DNA of 64,000 nucleotides. Source: Fluviicola sp. (GTDB taxonomy: Bacteria > Bacteroidota > Bacteroidia > Flavobacteriales_D > Crocinitomicaceae). The stretch is from NCBI GenBank assembly GCA_002734065.2, contig NVXU02000014.1, forward strand, positions 1 through 64,000. The letters run 5' to 3'. Under the pieces are notes generated by a model that did not search any database, was not told the DNA's origin, and saw nothing but the letters and a program-made list of their open reading frames with translations. Numbering within the stretch: position 1 is the first letter of the stretch; each line of letters starts with the position of its first letter. Below are positions 35,829-44,133 of the stretch, one piece after another. Both the position numbers and the translations under genes were made by a program.

Positions 35829-35860
35829 GGAGTGCTGAGTGAGGAGTGAGGAGTGATTCA
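35829..35860 (+). repeat. GAGTGAGGAGTG repeat after the Smr gene
   Basis: Immediately after the stop codon: ggagtgctgagtgaggagtgaggagtg. It is in the same orientation as the gene before it. Confidence 0.75.
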
Positions 35861-35877
35861 GTAATTAAAGAATAAGA

Positions 35878-36156
35878 ATGGGAGGTTTTGGATCTATAGG
35901 AAGCATGATTAGTTCTATTAAACAGAATAGAGCTATTGGTAATAGGCGCAAAACTTTCCGTGACCAAGAAAAAGGGAATAGAACCAAAAGCATTTCAAAA
36001 GCACCGACTTATAGGGAGATGTCAGCCAAAGAGCGAAAAAAATTGAGTAAAAAACTTGAAAGTAATCGCTTTAAATCTCATCGCCAATTAATATTTGTGA
36101 CATTGTTCATTATTGTCGTCTCGATTTTCGTTTTATTGAAAATTATGAAGTTGTGA
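35878..36156 (+). CDS. Small basic membrane protein, hypothetical
   Basis: The 92-residue protein has a Gly/Ile-rich start (MGGFGSIGSMISSIKQNRAIG), a strongly basic central region (NRRKTFRDQEKGNRTKSISK, AKERKKLSKKL) and a C-terminal membrane helix (about 70-90, FVTLFIIVVSIFVLLKI). This tail-anchored layout resembles the 107-residue protein at 47665, with no clear sequence identity. The gene is flanked by inverted GAGTGAGGAGTG repeats. Function unknown. Confidence 0.75.
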   Translation: MGGFGSIGSMISSIKQNRAIGNRRKTFRDQEKGNRTKSISKAPTYREMSAKERKKLSKKLESNRFKSHRQLIFVTLFIIVVSIFVLLKIMKL

Positions 36157-36169
36157 GGAAATAACAATA

Positions 36170-36231
36170 ACTCCTCACTCCTCACTCCTCACTCCACACT
36201 CATCACTCCACACTCCTCACTCCAAACTCCT
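36170..36231 (-). repeat. CTCACTCCTCACTCC repeat at the end of the GT39 gene
   Basis: It contains about seven (T)CACTCC units. On the minus strand it reads GAGTGAGGAGTG and begins inside the last codons and stop of the GT39 gene. Confidence 0.8.
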
Positions 36232-37863
36232 CTTATAAAACCGAAAACCACCAACTTTCCTCACCAATTTAAAATTAGCATTCGCATCTAGCTCCGTATT
36301 TGTTGATTTCGAAACCATATAGACATCCTTGTCCACGTTGCCGGTGAGTAACCAAGTTTGGTCTTTGCGCTTTTCTGACAAACCGTAAGGTTGCTGAAAG
36401 TAATAATATTGCGCGTAGCTTTTGTAGCCATAGGATTCAACATAGCAATCTTCTCCTTGAATACTTTCGTAGAAAGAAATAACAGGTCCTTGCGTAAAAC
36501 CTTCAATTTTTGGGAGAATAAAAAACAAGACCAATAGCAAGGAAAACGCAACTGTTTTTGAAATAGTAACAAGCGCTTTGTTGATCATTCCTCGCTTAAG
36601 GAAGATAGTGGAGAGGATCATTCCAATCAAGAAGAAAACACCAATTAAAAACTCATAACCCGACCAATAAATAGGTGTTTTCATAGATTCAACCGCGAAA
36701 GGATCGTTCATGTAAGGGAAAAGCAATTCTTTGTTCTTCATAATCACTGGTAGAACAATGAGAATCACTGCCCATACAGAACCGACAATAACGAACAAGA
36801 CGGTTTGGTACTTTTTCCATGCTTCTTTTTGCTGAATTACCTGATAGAGAAAAAACGCTGCTAAGAAAGATAGCGGGATGTAAGTCATTGAAGAATAATG
36901 AATTATCTTCGTTGTAGAAATGCTGAATAAGATGATGACCACCCAAAAAAGACTCAGCATCCAGACTCTAAAGTCGAGTGCCAGACGTTCCGATTTTCTT
37001 CTGAAATAAGGTAGAGCAAAAATAGAAATGGGGAAGCAACCAATAAATACCACCACAAAATGATAGTAAAAAGGTTGCGCATGTCCTGCGACGGGTTGAT
37101 TAAAGAGTTCAATTTGGTATTCGATGAATTGTTGAACAATTGCGATACCATTCTGTGCGACTTCCATACTTAACCATGCACCAATTACGGCAATCATTCC
37201 AGCCAAGAAAAGCAGAATGTATTTGATTTTCGGGAAAGGTTTGAATTTCTTCAGAATAAGGTAAACCAACAAGGTTAAACCAAGTAAAAGAAAGCCAACA
37301 GGACCTTTTGTAATGACGCTTAATCCGCTAAATAGCCCCGAATAGATGGCGAGTTTTCCGATTTTATCTTCTTCCTTGCCTAAAACGCGCATCATAAAAT
37401 AGATGGACATAAAAATAAAATAGTTAAAAACGGGATCAATGATTCCTGATTTGAAGTAGAGGTGAGGCAGGAATGAACCGAAGAAAACAATTGCCCAAAT
37501 CAAGCCAAATTTTGCTGAGAAATGTTTTTTTCCGATGAAATAGAAGCTAAGCAGGTAAATTAACCCGAACAATGCGTTTGGAAAACGTGCGGCAAACTCA
37601 TTGATGCCAAAAAGTTTCATAGCGCCGACTTGCAACCAGAAAAAGAAAGGAGGTTTCTCCCAAAACGGACTGAAATTGATCTGAACACGCAAATAATCAT
37701 TGCTCGCAATCATTTCTCGTGCAGATTCCGCAAAATTGATCTCGTCCCAATCAAATAGATGCGTATTTCCTAAACCAACAAAAAAGAACAAGGATAGGCC
37801 AAGCAACAGAAATACACTGTACTTAGAACTATTCGCTATGATATTAAAATATTTATTGATCAT
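36217..37863 (-). CDS. GT39-like (ArnT/PMT-type) membrane glycosyltransferase
   Basis: The 548-residue protein has about 11-12 membrane segments. The catalytic acid pair lies in LFDWDEINFAESAREM (about residues 36-51), the first periplasmic loop, as in ArnT and protein mannosyltransferases. FWEKPPFFFWLQ and the WAIVFFGSF segments also fit. It transfers a sugar from a polyprenyl-phosphate donor to a periplasmic acceptor such as lipid A or protein. It groups on the minus strand with a PHP-fold protein and a GT2 enzyme, which may make the lipid-linked donor. The final stop codon falls within the CACTCC repeat. Confidence 0.9.
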   Translation of the reverse strand: MINKYFNIIANSSKYSVFLLLGLSLFFFVGLGNTHLFDWDEINFAESAREMIASNDYLRVQINFSPFWEKPPFFFWLQVGAMKLFGINEFAARFPNALFGLIYLLSFYFIGKKHFSAKFGLIWAIVFFGSFLPHLYFKSGIIDPVFNYFIFMSIYFMMRVLGKEEDKIGKLAIYSGLFSGLSVITKGPVGFLLLGLTLLVYLILKKFKPFPKIKYILLFLAGMIAVIGAWLSMEVAQNGIAIVQQFIEYQIELFNQPVAGHAQPFYYHFVVVFIGCFPISIFALPYFRRKSERLALDFRVWMLSLFWVVIILFSISTTKIIHYSSMTYIPLSFLAAFFLYQVIQQKEAWKKYQTVLFVIVGSVWAVILIVLPVIMKNKELLFPYMNDPFAVESMKTPIYWSGYEFLIGVFFLIGMILSTIFLKRGMINKALVTISKTVAFSLLLVLFFILPKIEGFTQGPVISFYESIQGEDCYVESYGYKSYAQYYYFQQPYGLSEKRKDQTWLLTGNVDKDVYMVSKSTNTELDANANFKLVRKVGGFRFYKRSLE

Positions 37864-37873
37864 TTTTTTAATT

Positions 37874-37901
37874 TCCCCCTTTGGAGGGGGGTTAAGGGGG
37901 A
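37874..37901. repeat. CCCCCTTTGGAGGGGGG hairpin repeat
   Basis: TTCCCCCTTTGGAGGGGGGTTAAGGGGG is the second copy of the element at 24549, 10 bases upstream of the GT39 start. Confidence 0.75.
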
Positions 37902-37944
37902 GAATATTACATTGAATTTTAATTCTTTACTTTTCATCTTTCAT

Positions 37945-37989
37945 TCCTAACTCATAACTCATCACTCCTCACTCCTCACTCCTCACTTC
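37945..37989 (-). repeat. CACTCCTCACTCCTC repeat at the end of the PHP gene
   Basis: On the minus strand GAGGAGTGAGGAGTG follows directly on the PHP stop codon (37983-37985) and runs into ATGAGTTATGAGTTAGG. Confidence 0.8.
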
Positions 37990-39143
37990 TTCCTCCTCCA
38001 AATCCTCCTCATCAAAAATAACAAACTCAACGAAACCAGAAAAGCCACAATTCTAAACCCCCAGGTTTTCATAAAGTTTGCTTCTGCTTTTACATTGACA
38101 TTTAACGGAGCATTTTCTCCGTCAATTCTCAAAATAGGATTCAAATATAAATGACTGTTCTTATTGTAAGCAACTGCTCTAACATAAGTGTCATTCTCCG
38201 AAAAAATATAGTTAATGTTGTCGTCATTGAGAATTTTTGCGACCACTTTTCCATCCTGTCCTTTCAATACGATAGAATCAGCTTTGGTTGAAAGGCAAAT
38301 GCTCAATGTTGCATCTTTTACTTCGCAACTTTCCAAGAGGTTATCACATTCTCCATTATGACTCCAAATTGCATAATTCTTTCCGTGCTTCATCGCTTGC
38401 ATTACGGAGTCCGGATGTCGAACTTCAGAATGAATGATGTTCCATATTCTAAAAGTAGGTTCTTTAACCAAATCGTGGGTGTCGTCATTGCCCATAATCC
38501 ATGTCAAACGACCAGCTGATAACGCAGCGTCCCAATGTTCTTCAGAGACTCGATAATGATTGAGGACTTCTGTAAATTCATAGCCAACCAAATGTTGCAT
38601 ATCGCTGAAAGACCTGCCACCAGCGAACTTCGGATGTGCCATTGAGACCATTGCTCCGTTTGCTTTGATATTCTCAATGATTTTTTGCTTGTGAGAAGTC
38701 AATTGGTAGAGCGGGTAATCGAAGTAAGAAACTTTCGGAGAATTAATGGCTAAATAGTGCGATTTAAAAATGTTGTAACCGTGCTCATAAACAGGAATGT
38801 ACAAATCCGTAAATTGTTTTCCGTAGGTGCTTATTTTATGGTAGTTCGAAATTCCCGCAATGTCATAACCTCGTTCTGTATAGCCGTCAAAGACATCTTT
38901 CTCTGTGTTATGACCGTTTGTAACAGACTTCCAAGCAACAGTATGTGCGTGAAAATTTGCTCTATAAGAAGAGTCTGGCAAATTCTCATACGGGTTAAAA
39001 ATAGTGTCTCCAGAGAATGCTTTTGGTTCTGGGAAATTGTAAATCGTTGTATTTATGTAGAATATGGAAGCAAATAACAGCACAAAAACCAGCAATGAAA
39101 GAATTAACTTCACCAGAATGGATGCTATTGTTTTGAAATTCAA
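37983..39143 (-). CDS. Membrane-anchored PHP-fold metal-dependent hydrolase
   Basis: The 386-residue protein has an N-terminal membrane helix (about 5-30), a periplasmic PHP-like domain with FHAHT (metal-binding H-x-H), GISNYHK, SMAHPKF and MGNDDTHD, and a C-terminal helix (about 360-380) before a basic tail. The four motifs keep the His and Asp residues of a PHP metal site. PHP enzymes hydrolyse phosphate esters. The target here is unknown but may be a glycan or lipid phosphate, given the flanking glycosyltransferases. The GT2 gene ends 5 bases before its start. Confidence 0.83.
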   Translation of the reverse strand: MNFKTIASILVKLILSLLVFVLLFASIFYINTTIYNFPEPKAFSGDTIFNPYENLPDSSYRANFHAHTVAWKSVTNGHNTEKDVFDGYTERGYDIAGISNYHKISTYGKQFTDLYIPVYEHGYNIFKSHYLAINSPKVSYFDYPLYQLTSHKQKIIENIKANGAMVSMAHPKFAGGRSFSDMQHLVGYEFTEVLNHYRVSEEHWDAALSAGRLTWIMGNDDTHDLVKEPTFRIWNIIHSEVRHPDSVMQAMKHGKNYAIWSHNGECDNLLESCEVKDATLSICLSTKADSIVLKGQDGKVVAKILNDDNINYIFSENDTYVRAVAYNKNSHLYLNPILRIDGENAPLNVNVKAEANFMKTWGFRIVAFLVSLSLLFLMRRIWRRKK

Positions 39144-39148
39144 TCGAT

Positions 39149-39898
39149 TTATGCTTTAGTGTGAAAAATTTTAGACTTTGCAATGCCAATTTTATTGAAA
39201 AAGTACATCCAAGAAACTTTTAGAACACCTAGTCCATAGGTTGAACTTCTCGCAAGATTAATAGAAGAGGCATCGTCAAAGTATTTGGTTGGGCAGGTAA
39301 TTTCTGCAATTTCGTAACCTGCGTAGAATATTTGCGCCAACATTTGATTATCAAAAATAAAATCATCCGAATTGATGTTGTAATTGATGCCTTCGAGAAC
39401 CTCTTTGGAGAACATTCTGTAACCGGTGTGGTATTCCGATAACTTTTGATTCATCAATATGTTCTGACTTAATGTTAAGAATCGATTGGCGATGTATTTG
39501 TACAAAGGCATTCCACCTTTTTTAGCTCCTTTTCCAAGAATTCTTGAACCAATCACAACAGGATAAACATCGTTGGCAATGAGGTAGGCCATTGATTCTA
39601 TCAATTTTGGGGTGTATTGATAATCGGGGTGTAACATCACAACAATATCAGCACCCAATTCCAATGCCTTGTTATAGCAAGATTTTTGGTTGCCGCCATA
39701 ACCTTTGTTTTCTTCGTGAACAATGATGTGTTTAATGCCGATTTCTCGCCCTAACTCCGCGGTGTTGTCACTACTTTTATCATCTACCAAAACGACATCA
39801 TCCACAATGTCAAATGGGATTTCATCGTAGGTTTTCTGCAAAGTTTTCGCTGCGTTGTAAGCAGGAAGAATAACAATCAATTTTTTTCCTTTAATCAT
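39149..39898 (-). CDS. GT2 family glycosyltransferase (polyprenyl-phosphate sugar synthase-like)
   Basis: The 249-residue protein starts MIKGKKLIVILPAYNAAKTL. It has DDVVLVDDKSSDNTAEL (nucleotide-binding Asp), GYGGNQKSCYNKAL, VVMLHPDYQYTP (DxD-equivalent) and GSRILGKGAKKGGMPLYKYI, typical of the DPM1/DPG-synthase branch. It has no C-terminal membrane helices. It should attach a sugar from a nucleotide donor to a lipid phosphate in the cytoplasm, supplying the GT39 enzyme two genes downstream. The 231 bases upstream contain tandem repeats only. Confidence 0.92.
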   Translation of the reverse strand: MIKGKKLIVILPAYNAAKTLQKTYDEIPFDIVDDVVLVDDKSSDNTAELGREIGIKHIIVHEENKGYGGNQKSCYNKALELGADIVVMLHPDYQYTPKLIESMAYLIANDVYPVVIGSRILGKGAKKGGMPLYKYIANRFLTLSQNILMNQKLSEYHTGYRMFSKEVLEGINYNINSDDFIFDNQMLAQIFYAGYEIAEITCPTKYFDDASSINLARSSTYGLGVLKVSWMYFFNKIGIAKSKIFHTKA

Positions 39899-40022
39899 AT
39901 ACTGTTCAAATTGGTGGTCAAAGATAATTGTTAATTGTTAAATGCTGCAAAGTATGGGAGATAATCTTTTTGGAGCATTGGAGCTTTCGATTGTTAGAGC
40001 TTTTGATTATTAGACAGATTAC

Positions 40023-40115
40023 TCATAATCCATAATCCTAACACCTATCAACGTCATAATCCATAATCCTAACACCTATCAACATTATAATTCATAATCC
40101 TAACAAGCATCTACT
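40023..40115 (-). repeat. 31-bp tandem repeat (CATAATCCATAATCCTAACACC type)
   Basis: Three units start at about 40024, 40055 and 40086. On the minus strand the unit reads GGTGTTAGGATTATGGATTATG and follows the stop codon of the 178-codon frame. Related sequence lies at 44029 and 63692. Units are adjacent, without spacers, so it is not a CRISPR array. 39899-40022 has no gene. Confidence 0.8.
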
Positions 40116-40129
40116 TCCATTACCCACGA

Positions 40130-40609
40130 CTAAAGGTCTTGCCTAAACGTATGCACATCGTTGTGATGCTCTTCAATCTTATCCTTGATAATCTGTATTG
40201 TCCGCGCTAGGATGAAGATATCTTGCGTTGTTTTATGTTTTAGCCATGCCCAACTCGACTGTTCATCTTCGACGGCGAGTGCAATGTGATAGAGAATTTC
40301 AAAGCCATTCATCAACAACCATTTTTGGGCACTTTCGTTTCCTTCCGCAGCATTAATCATGGCCATTAATTGGAAGTAACCATTCTCTTGCAGCCAATTT
40401 CTCGCATCATCTTTAAGATAAATAGCGAAGGTAGCCATTGCCAATTCTTCGTAGCCGTTTTCTTTGAGCCATCGAGTGATTTCTTCGTTACCTTCAATAG
40501 CTTTTGCCCATGCTAGAATGATTTTTGGAGAATAATCAATGGATTTTAGAGGGACTTTCTGTATCTTCTCAATATTTACCTTTCTTTTCTTTCTAAACCA
40601 ACTAGCCAT
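40130..40609 (-). CDS. Small protein with three WLxxNGY repeats, unknown function
   Basis: The chosen start is ATG 40609 (MASWFRKKRKVN), which overlaps the end of the SpmAB gene by 8 bases; a longer frame exists but begins deep inside that gene. The 159-residue protein has at least three about 33-residue units with the cores ITRWLKENGYEEL, ARNWLQENGYFQL and AQKWLLMNGFEIL, each preceded by an A-x-E-G-N-E-like turn. It is soluble and acidic at the C-terminus. I know no function. The repeats look like a small helical array. It is translationally coupled to the SpmAB fusion. Confidence 0.8.
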   Translation of the reverse strand: MASWFRKKRKVNIEKIQKVPLKSIDYSPKIILAWAKAIEGNEEITRWLKENGYEELAMATFAIYLKDDARNWLQENGYFQLMAMINAAEGNESAQKWLLMNGFEILYHIALAVEDEQSSWAWLKHKTTQDIFILARTIQIIKDKIEEHHNDVHTFRQDL

Positions 40610-41834
40610 GTGCGTAGAATAAATAAGAGATGAATATGGCAGAAACAATGCCGATAAAATCTGCAATAAGTCCTGCTGTTACGGCGTATCGGGTATTTCT
40701 AATTTTTACAGAACCGAAATAAACGGCCAAAACGTAGAATGTTGTCTCCGTGCTCCCTTGGAAGGTGGCTGCAATTTTCTCCTGCATAGAATCAACGCCG
40801 TAATGACTCATTACTTCTAAGTAGGCACCTCTCGCACCGCTTCCGCTCAAAGGTTTCATGAATGCAACGGGCAAGGCGTCTATCCATTCTGTAACGGTTA
40901 AACCTGCATATATCGCGAGCATTTTAATTCCGTCTAGGAGGATGTCCAATGCGCCAGATGCTCGAAAAACAGCAATTGCAGCAAGCATGGCAATGAGATA
41001 GGGAATGATGCTAATGGCAACGCTGAAACCATCCTTTGCCCCGTCGATAAACGATTCATAGACGTTCACTTTTCTTCTTGCCGCAAGTCCAATAAACGAG
41101 ATTACAATGAGAAATATAGTGACATTTCCTCCGACTTTAGAAATCACATCTCCATTTTCAGGATGATTAACGACATAATAGAGGAGTGAGCCAATCAGTA
41201 AGGTTGCCGTTCCAACGTAAGCAAGAATAACCTTGTTGAATAGGTTGATTTTTTGCCGAATAGAAACATAAATCAATCCTCCTAAAGAGGCGATAAATGT
41301 AGCAATAAGAATGGGTAAGAAAACAGCAGTTGGTGATTCTGACCCCGCTCTGTAAGCAAAAATAGTAACGGGAATGATGGTTAGACCAGAAGTATTGAGC
41401 ACCAAAAACATAATCTGTGCATTGGAGGCTGTTTCTTTCTCTGGATTCAATTCTTGCAATTCTTTCATGGCTTTTAGTCCAAGAGGAGTAGCAGAATTAT
41501 CAAGTCCTAGCATGTTTGCGCTGAAATTCATCATCATAGAACCAACAGCCGGGTGTTCTTTCGGAACCTCGGGAAACAGTCGTGAGAATAGGGGAGAGAC
41601 CAATCTCGTGAGGATCTTGACGGAACCTCCATTTTCTCCGATTTTCATGATTCCCATCCAAAGACAGATGATTCCAGTAAGAGAAAGAGAAATTTCAAAT
41701 CCCGTCGTGGCAGAACCCATTAAAGCATCCACAAGGTCTTTGAAGATGTCTAAATCTTGCAAGAATATTAGTTTGCTTACTGCGACAACAAAAGCAATGA
41801 GAAACATCCCAATCCATATCCTATTTAAAATCAT
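40602..41834 (-). CDS. Fused spore maturation SpmA-SpmB-like (nucleoside recognition/Gate) membrane protein
   Basis: The 410-residue protein has two Gate-type halves: an SpmA-like half (1-about 210, with SLSLTGIICLWMGIMKIGE, MMMNFSANMLGLDNSATPLG and NTSGLTIIPVT) and an SpmB-like half (about 225-410, with DGAKDGFSVAISIIPYLIAM, PLSGSGARG and STETTFYVLAVYFG). About ten membrane helices are present. In Bacillus these are two genes needed for spore core dehydration. In non-sporulating Bacteroidota a fused form is common and the substrate is unknown. It overlaps the WLxxNGY gene. Confidence 0.9.
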   Translation of the reverse strand: MILNRIWIGMFLIAFVVAVSKLIFLQDLDIFKDLVDALMGSATTGFEISLSLTGIICLWMGIMKIGENGGSVKILTRLVSPLFSRLFPEVPKEHPAVGSMMMNFSANMLGLDNSATPLGLKAMKELQELNPEKETASNAQIMFLVLNTSGLTIIPVTIFAYRAGSESPTAVFLPILIATFIASLGGLIYVSIRQKINLFNKVILAYVGTATLLIGSLLYYVVNHPENGDVISKVGGNVTIFLIVISFIGLAARRKVNVYESFIDGAKDGFSVAISIIPYLIAMLAAIAVFRASGALDILLDGIKMLAIYAGLTVTEWIDALPVAFMKPLSGSGARGAYLEVMSHYGVDSMQEKIAATFQGSTETTFYVLAVYFGSVKIRNTRYAVTAGLIADFIGIVSAIFISYLFYAHG

Positions 41835-42007
41835 AGTTCAAATATCAGTAAAATTTTAATGAAGAATCAAGAATGAAAAATTAATAATGAACATTTGAAT
41901 GTTGTCAAGTCATTTTTGAAGAGGAAGCAGAACTACGCTGCACTAAATAAAGTTGGTCAATTTGATTATTTTACTAATCTTTGACGTTAGTAACGAGTAA
42001 GGTAACT

Positions 42008-42288
42008 ATGTTAAGTCATTTGGTAGTAAAGAAACAGAGAAAGTATGGAATGGGGAGCGTTCTAAAAAGTTGCCAAATGATATTCAAGAAGTTGCGAGGA
42101 GAAAATTGAGAATGTTGAATAACTCAATCGATGTAGAAGATTTACGCATCCCCCCTTCAGATAGACTTGAAAAATTAAAAGGGAAGTTAAAAGACTTCTA
42201 TAGTATTAAAATTAATAAGCAGTGGTGAATTATTTTTACTTGGAATAATGGAAACGCATTTGAAACAGAAATAATTGATTATCATTAA
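42008..42288 (+). pseudogene. Broken HigB-like (RelE-fold) toxin
   Basis: In the frame from 42013 the sequence encodes KSFGSKETEKVWNGE, SKKLPNDIQEVARRKLRMLNNS, RIPPSDRLEKLKGK and FYSIKINKQW, then a TGA (42226-42228), then IIFTWNNGNAFETEIIDYH and a stop at 42286. This is the normal HigB layout, in which the Trp is usually followed by Arg (CGA to TGA would explain the stop). There is no in-frame start: ATG 42008 is one base out of frame, consistent with a 1-base deletion just after it. The frame therefore carries at least two disabling changes. The HigA antitoxin gene follows at once. 41860-42007 shows no gene. Confidence 0.85.
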
Positions 42289-42298
42289 AAACAATGTC

Positions 42299-42595
42299 AT
42301 GAATAGTTTGAAAAATATACACCCAGGAGAAATTCTCTTAGAAGAATTTTTGAAGCCTTTTGAGATAACTGCATATCGACTATCGAAAGATACTTTCATT
42401 CCTCAGACTAGAATCAGTGAAATTATTAAAGGAAGAAGAAGAATCACCGCTGATACAGCATTGAGGTTTTCAAAATACTTTGGTGTTTCTGCGAAATTTT
42501 GGTTGGGCCTCCAAGACGACTATGATTTGGAGGATGAGAAGAGGAAGCAGAAAAAGGAATTGGATAATATTAAGAAGGTGAATGATGCCGCTTAA
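42299..42595 (+). CDS. higA: HigA-family XRE antitoxin
   Basis: The 98-residue protein starts at 42299 with MNSLKNIHPGEILLEEFLKP. The helix-turn-helix spans about 20-65 (ITAYRLSKDTFIPQTRISEI, IKGRRRITADTALRFSKYFG) and is followed by KFWLGLQDDYDLE, the classic HigA/VapI pattern. It would bind its own promoter and neutralise HigB. The start lies 10 bases after the end of the broken toxin. The reading frame is intact, so it may persist as a solo antitoxin or regulator. Confidence 0.92.
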   Translation: MNSLKNIHPGEILLEEFLKPFEITAYRLSKDTFIPQTRISEIIKGRRRITADTALRFSKYFGVSAKFWLGLQDDYDLEDEKRKQKKELDNIKKVNDAA

Positions 42596-42616
42596 GGAAA
42601 GTTTTGATATTAAGTG

Positions 42617-43177
42617 TCACTGGCTTAGCTTTATAAAATTCTCAATCAGTATTCTCCCGTGATTTCCAGAAACTTCTGGGTGAAATTGTACGCCAAATAT
42701 AGTTTTCTCTTTGTGTTGCATTACCTCGTTGACACAGGCGTCAGAAGATGCGACCAGTTCAAACCCCGCAGGAATGGAAATCGTTTCGCAATGGTCTTCC
42801 ATCATTTCAATTGCGTTTGGAAGTCGGTCAAAAAGCGGGCAATCTTCGTATGCTTCAATTGTTTGCCAATCTCTGTCTTCCTTCATGCGACTGGCAAAGG
42901 CGCCGTGCAGTAATCCTATGATTTGGTGTCCAAAGCAAATCCCAAGAACGGGAAGTTCAGTCATTTTTATCCAATCTAACTTTGAAATGTATGGAGAAGG
43001 ATCGACTTCTGTGACAAGTAAAGGTGCTCCCGAAATGATAACTCCGCAGACATTTTCAAGGTCACTTTCTTTGAAGTCCATCAATTTTGCAGATTTCACG
43101 TCAATGAATTCATCTACGATGCTTTCGATGTATTTGGTTTTGTTACTGCCAGAGTCTATGACGAGGATTTGTTTCAT
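42617..43177 (-). CDS. Class I glutamine amidotransferase-like protein
   Basis: The 186-residue protein is a stand-alone GATase fold: ILVIDSGSNKTKYIES, GVIISGAPLLVTE, LPVLGICFGHQIIGLLHGA (catalytic Cys) and TIFGVQFHPEVSGNHG (His and Glu). It resembles the N-terminal amidotransferase part of GMP synthase, but no synthetase part is present or adjacent. It may release ammonia from glutamine for an unlinked partner or hydrolyse a gamma-glutamyl compound. Confidence 0.87.
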   Translation of the reverse strand: MKQILVIDSGSNKTKYIESIVDEFIDVKSAKLMDFKESDLENVCGVIISGAPLLVTEVDPSPYISKLDWIKMTELPVLGICFGHQIIGLLHGAFASRMKEDRDWQTIEAYEDCPLFDRLPNAIEMMEDHCETISIPAGFELVASSDACVNEVMQHKEKTIFGVQFHPEVSGNHGRILIENFIKLSQ

Positions 43178-43210
43178 TGTTTAGTTTTGGAAGAGTTAAT
43201 GAGTGTTGTT

Positions 43211-43250
43211 GCGCAGAGAGCCACAGAGTAGGCACAGAGGTTCGCAGAGT
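43211..43250. repeat. GCCACAGAG-type repeat
   Basis: GCGCAGAGAGCCACAGAGTAGGCACAGAGG followed by TTCGCAGAG shows four imperfect CAGAG units. It lies between the GATase and Sua5 genes. Such CACAGAG strings recur between genes in Bacteroidota. Confidence 0.6.
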
Positions 43251-43294
43251 AAAAAGTGGAGCTTGCATTATTGTTAATTATTAATTGTCCATTA

Positions 43295-43906
43295 TTAATT
43301 AACAACCCCAATTCCCTGTCTCACAATCTCAACGCCATCGGTGCAATCAACAACTGTCGAAGCATCTAATCTTCCTTGTCCTCCATCAATGATTAAATCA
43401 ACTTGGTTGTCGAAGCGCTCATAAATTACATAAGGATCGATAAAATAATTTTTTATTTCGTCTTCATCATCATGCAAGGAGGTCGTTGCCATTGGATTTC
43501 CTAATTCTCTCACGATTTCAAGCGCAATATCGTTGTCTGGAATTCTAATTCCGACTTCCTTACGGTTGGTATCAAATCTACGAGGCACCTCATTGGTTGC
43601 GGTAAGAATGAAAGTAAAAGGTCCTGGTAATGACTTGTTCAGTAACTTGTAGGTTGGTCGGTCAATGTGTTTTACGTATTCCGATATTTGACTTAAATCA
43701 TGGCAGATAATTGAAAAGTTTGCCTTCTTTAACTTCACGCCCTTGTAGGTTGCCAATGTGTTCAAAGCTTTTTTGTTGTTCAAATCACAACCGATGGCGT
43801 AAACAGTATCTGTTGGGAAGATAATCAACCCTCCTTTCTTTAGAATATTTACAGCTTGCTGAATGATTCTCTGATCAATGTTGTCTGGATTGATTTCTAT
43901 AAGCAT
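43295..43906 (-). CDS. Threonylcarbamoyl-AMP synthase (Sua5/YciO/YrdC family)
   Basis: The 203-residue protein has the YrdC fold: GGLIIFPTDTVYAIGCDLNN, PGPFTFILTATNEVP, EVGIRIPDND and GNPMATTSLHDDED, then IDGGQGRLDASTVVDC. The K-x-R / S-x-N type binding residues appear present. It forms threonylcarbamoyl-adenylate for tRNA t6A in ANN-decoding tRNAs. The C-terminal Sua5 domain is absent, as in YrdC/YciO-type members, so YciO-like function cannot be excluded. It is monocistronic. Confidence 0.88.
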   Translation of the reverse strand: MLIEINPDNIDQRIIQQAVNILKKGGLIIFPTDTVYAIGCDLNNKKALNTLATYKGVKLKKANFSIICHDLSQISEYVKHIDRPTYKLLNKSLPGPFTFILTATNEVPRRFDTNRKEVGIRIPDNDIALEIVRELGNPMATTSLHDDEDEIKNYFIDPYVIYERFDNQVDLIIDGGQGRLDASTVVDCTDGVEIVRQGIGVVN

Positions 43907-44028
43907 ACCCCCGTTGGTTTTTTAATTAAAGATAGTGATTTAATTTGAAGATTTGAAAATTGAAGAGGATAGTTGTAAAAATTTGAATAGGGCTAATCTT
44001 CCAATTGTTATTAGAATATCCACTTCAA

Positions 44029-44133
44029 TAATTCATAATTCATAATCTAACAGGAATCAACTTCTCCCACGAACCTACTGCAACTCATCACTCTAACAAC
44101 AGTTGGTTGCCGAGCGTTAGCCGAGGTGCTACT
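44029..44133 (-). repeat. TTAGATTATGAATTATG and CCGAGCG-type repeats after a rhomboid gene
   Basis: Minus strand: gccgagg-gctaacgctcgg hairpin near 44109-44127, then CCTGTTAGATTATGAATTATGAATTATT (about 44029-44056). The second part belongs to the family at 40023 and 63692. The remaining 43907-44028 shows no gene. Confidence 0.65.

Noticed and set aside
40023-40115. CRISPR array
   Set aside because: The 31-bp units are directly adjacent, without spacers, and no cas gene is near.
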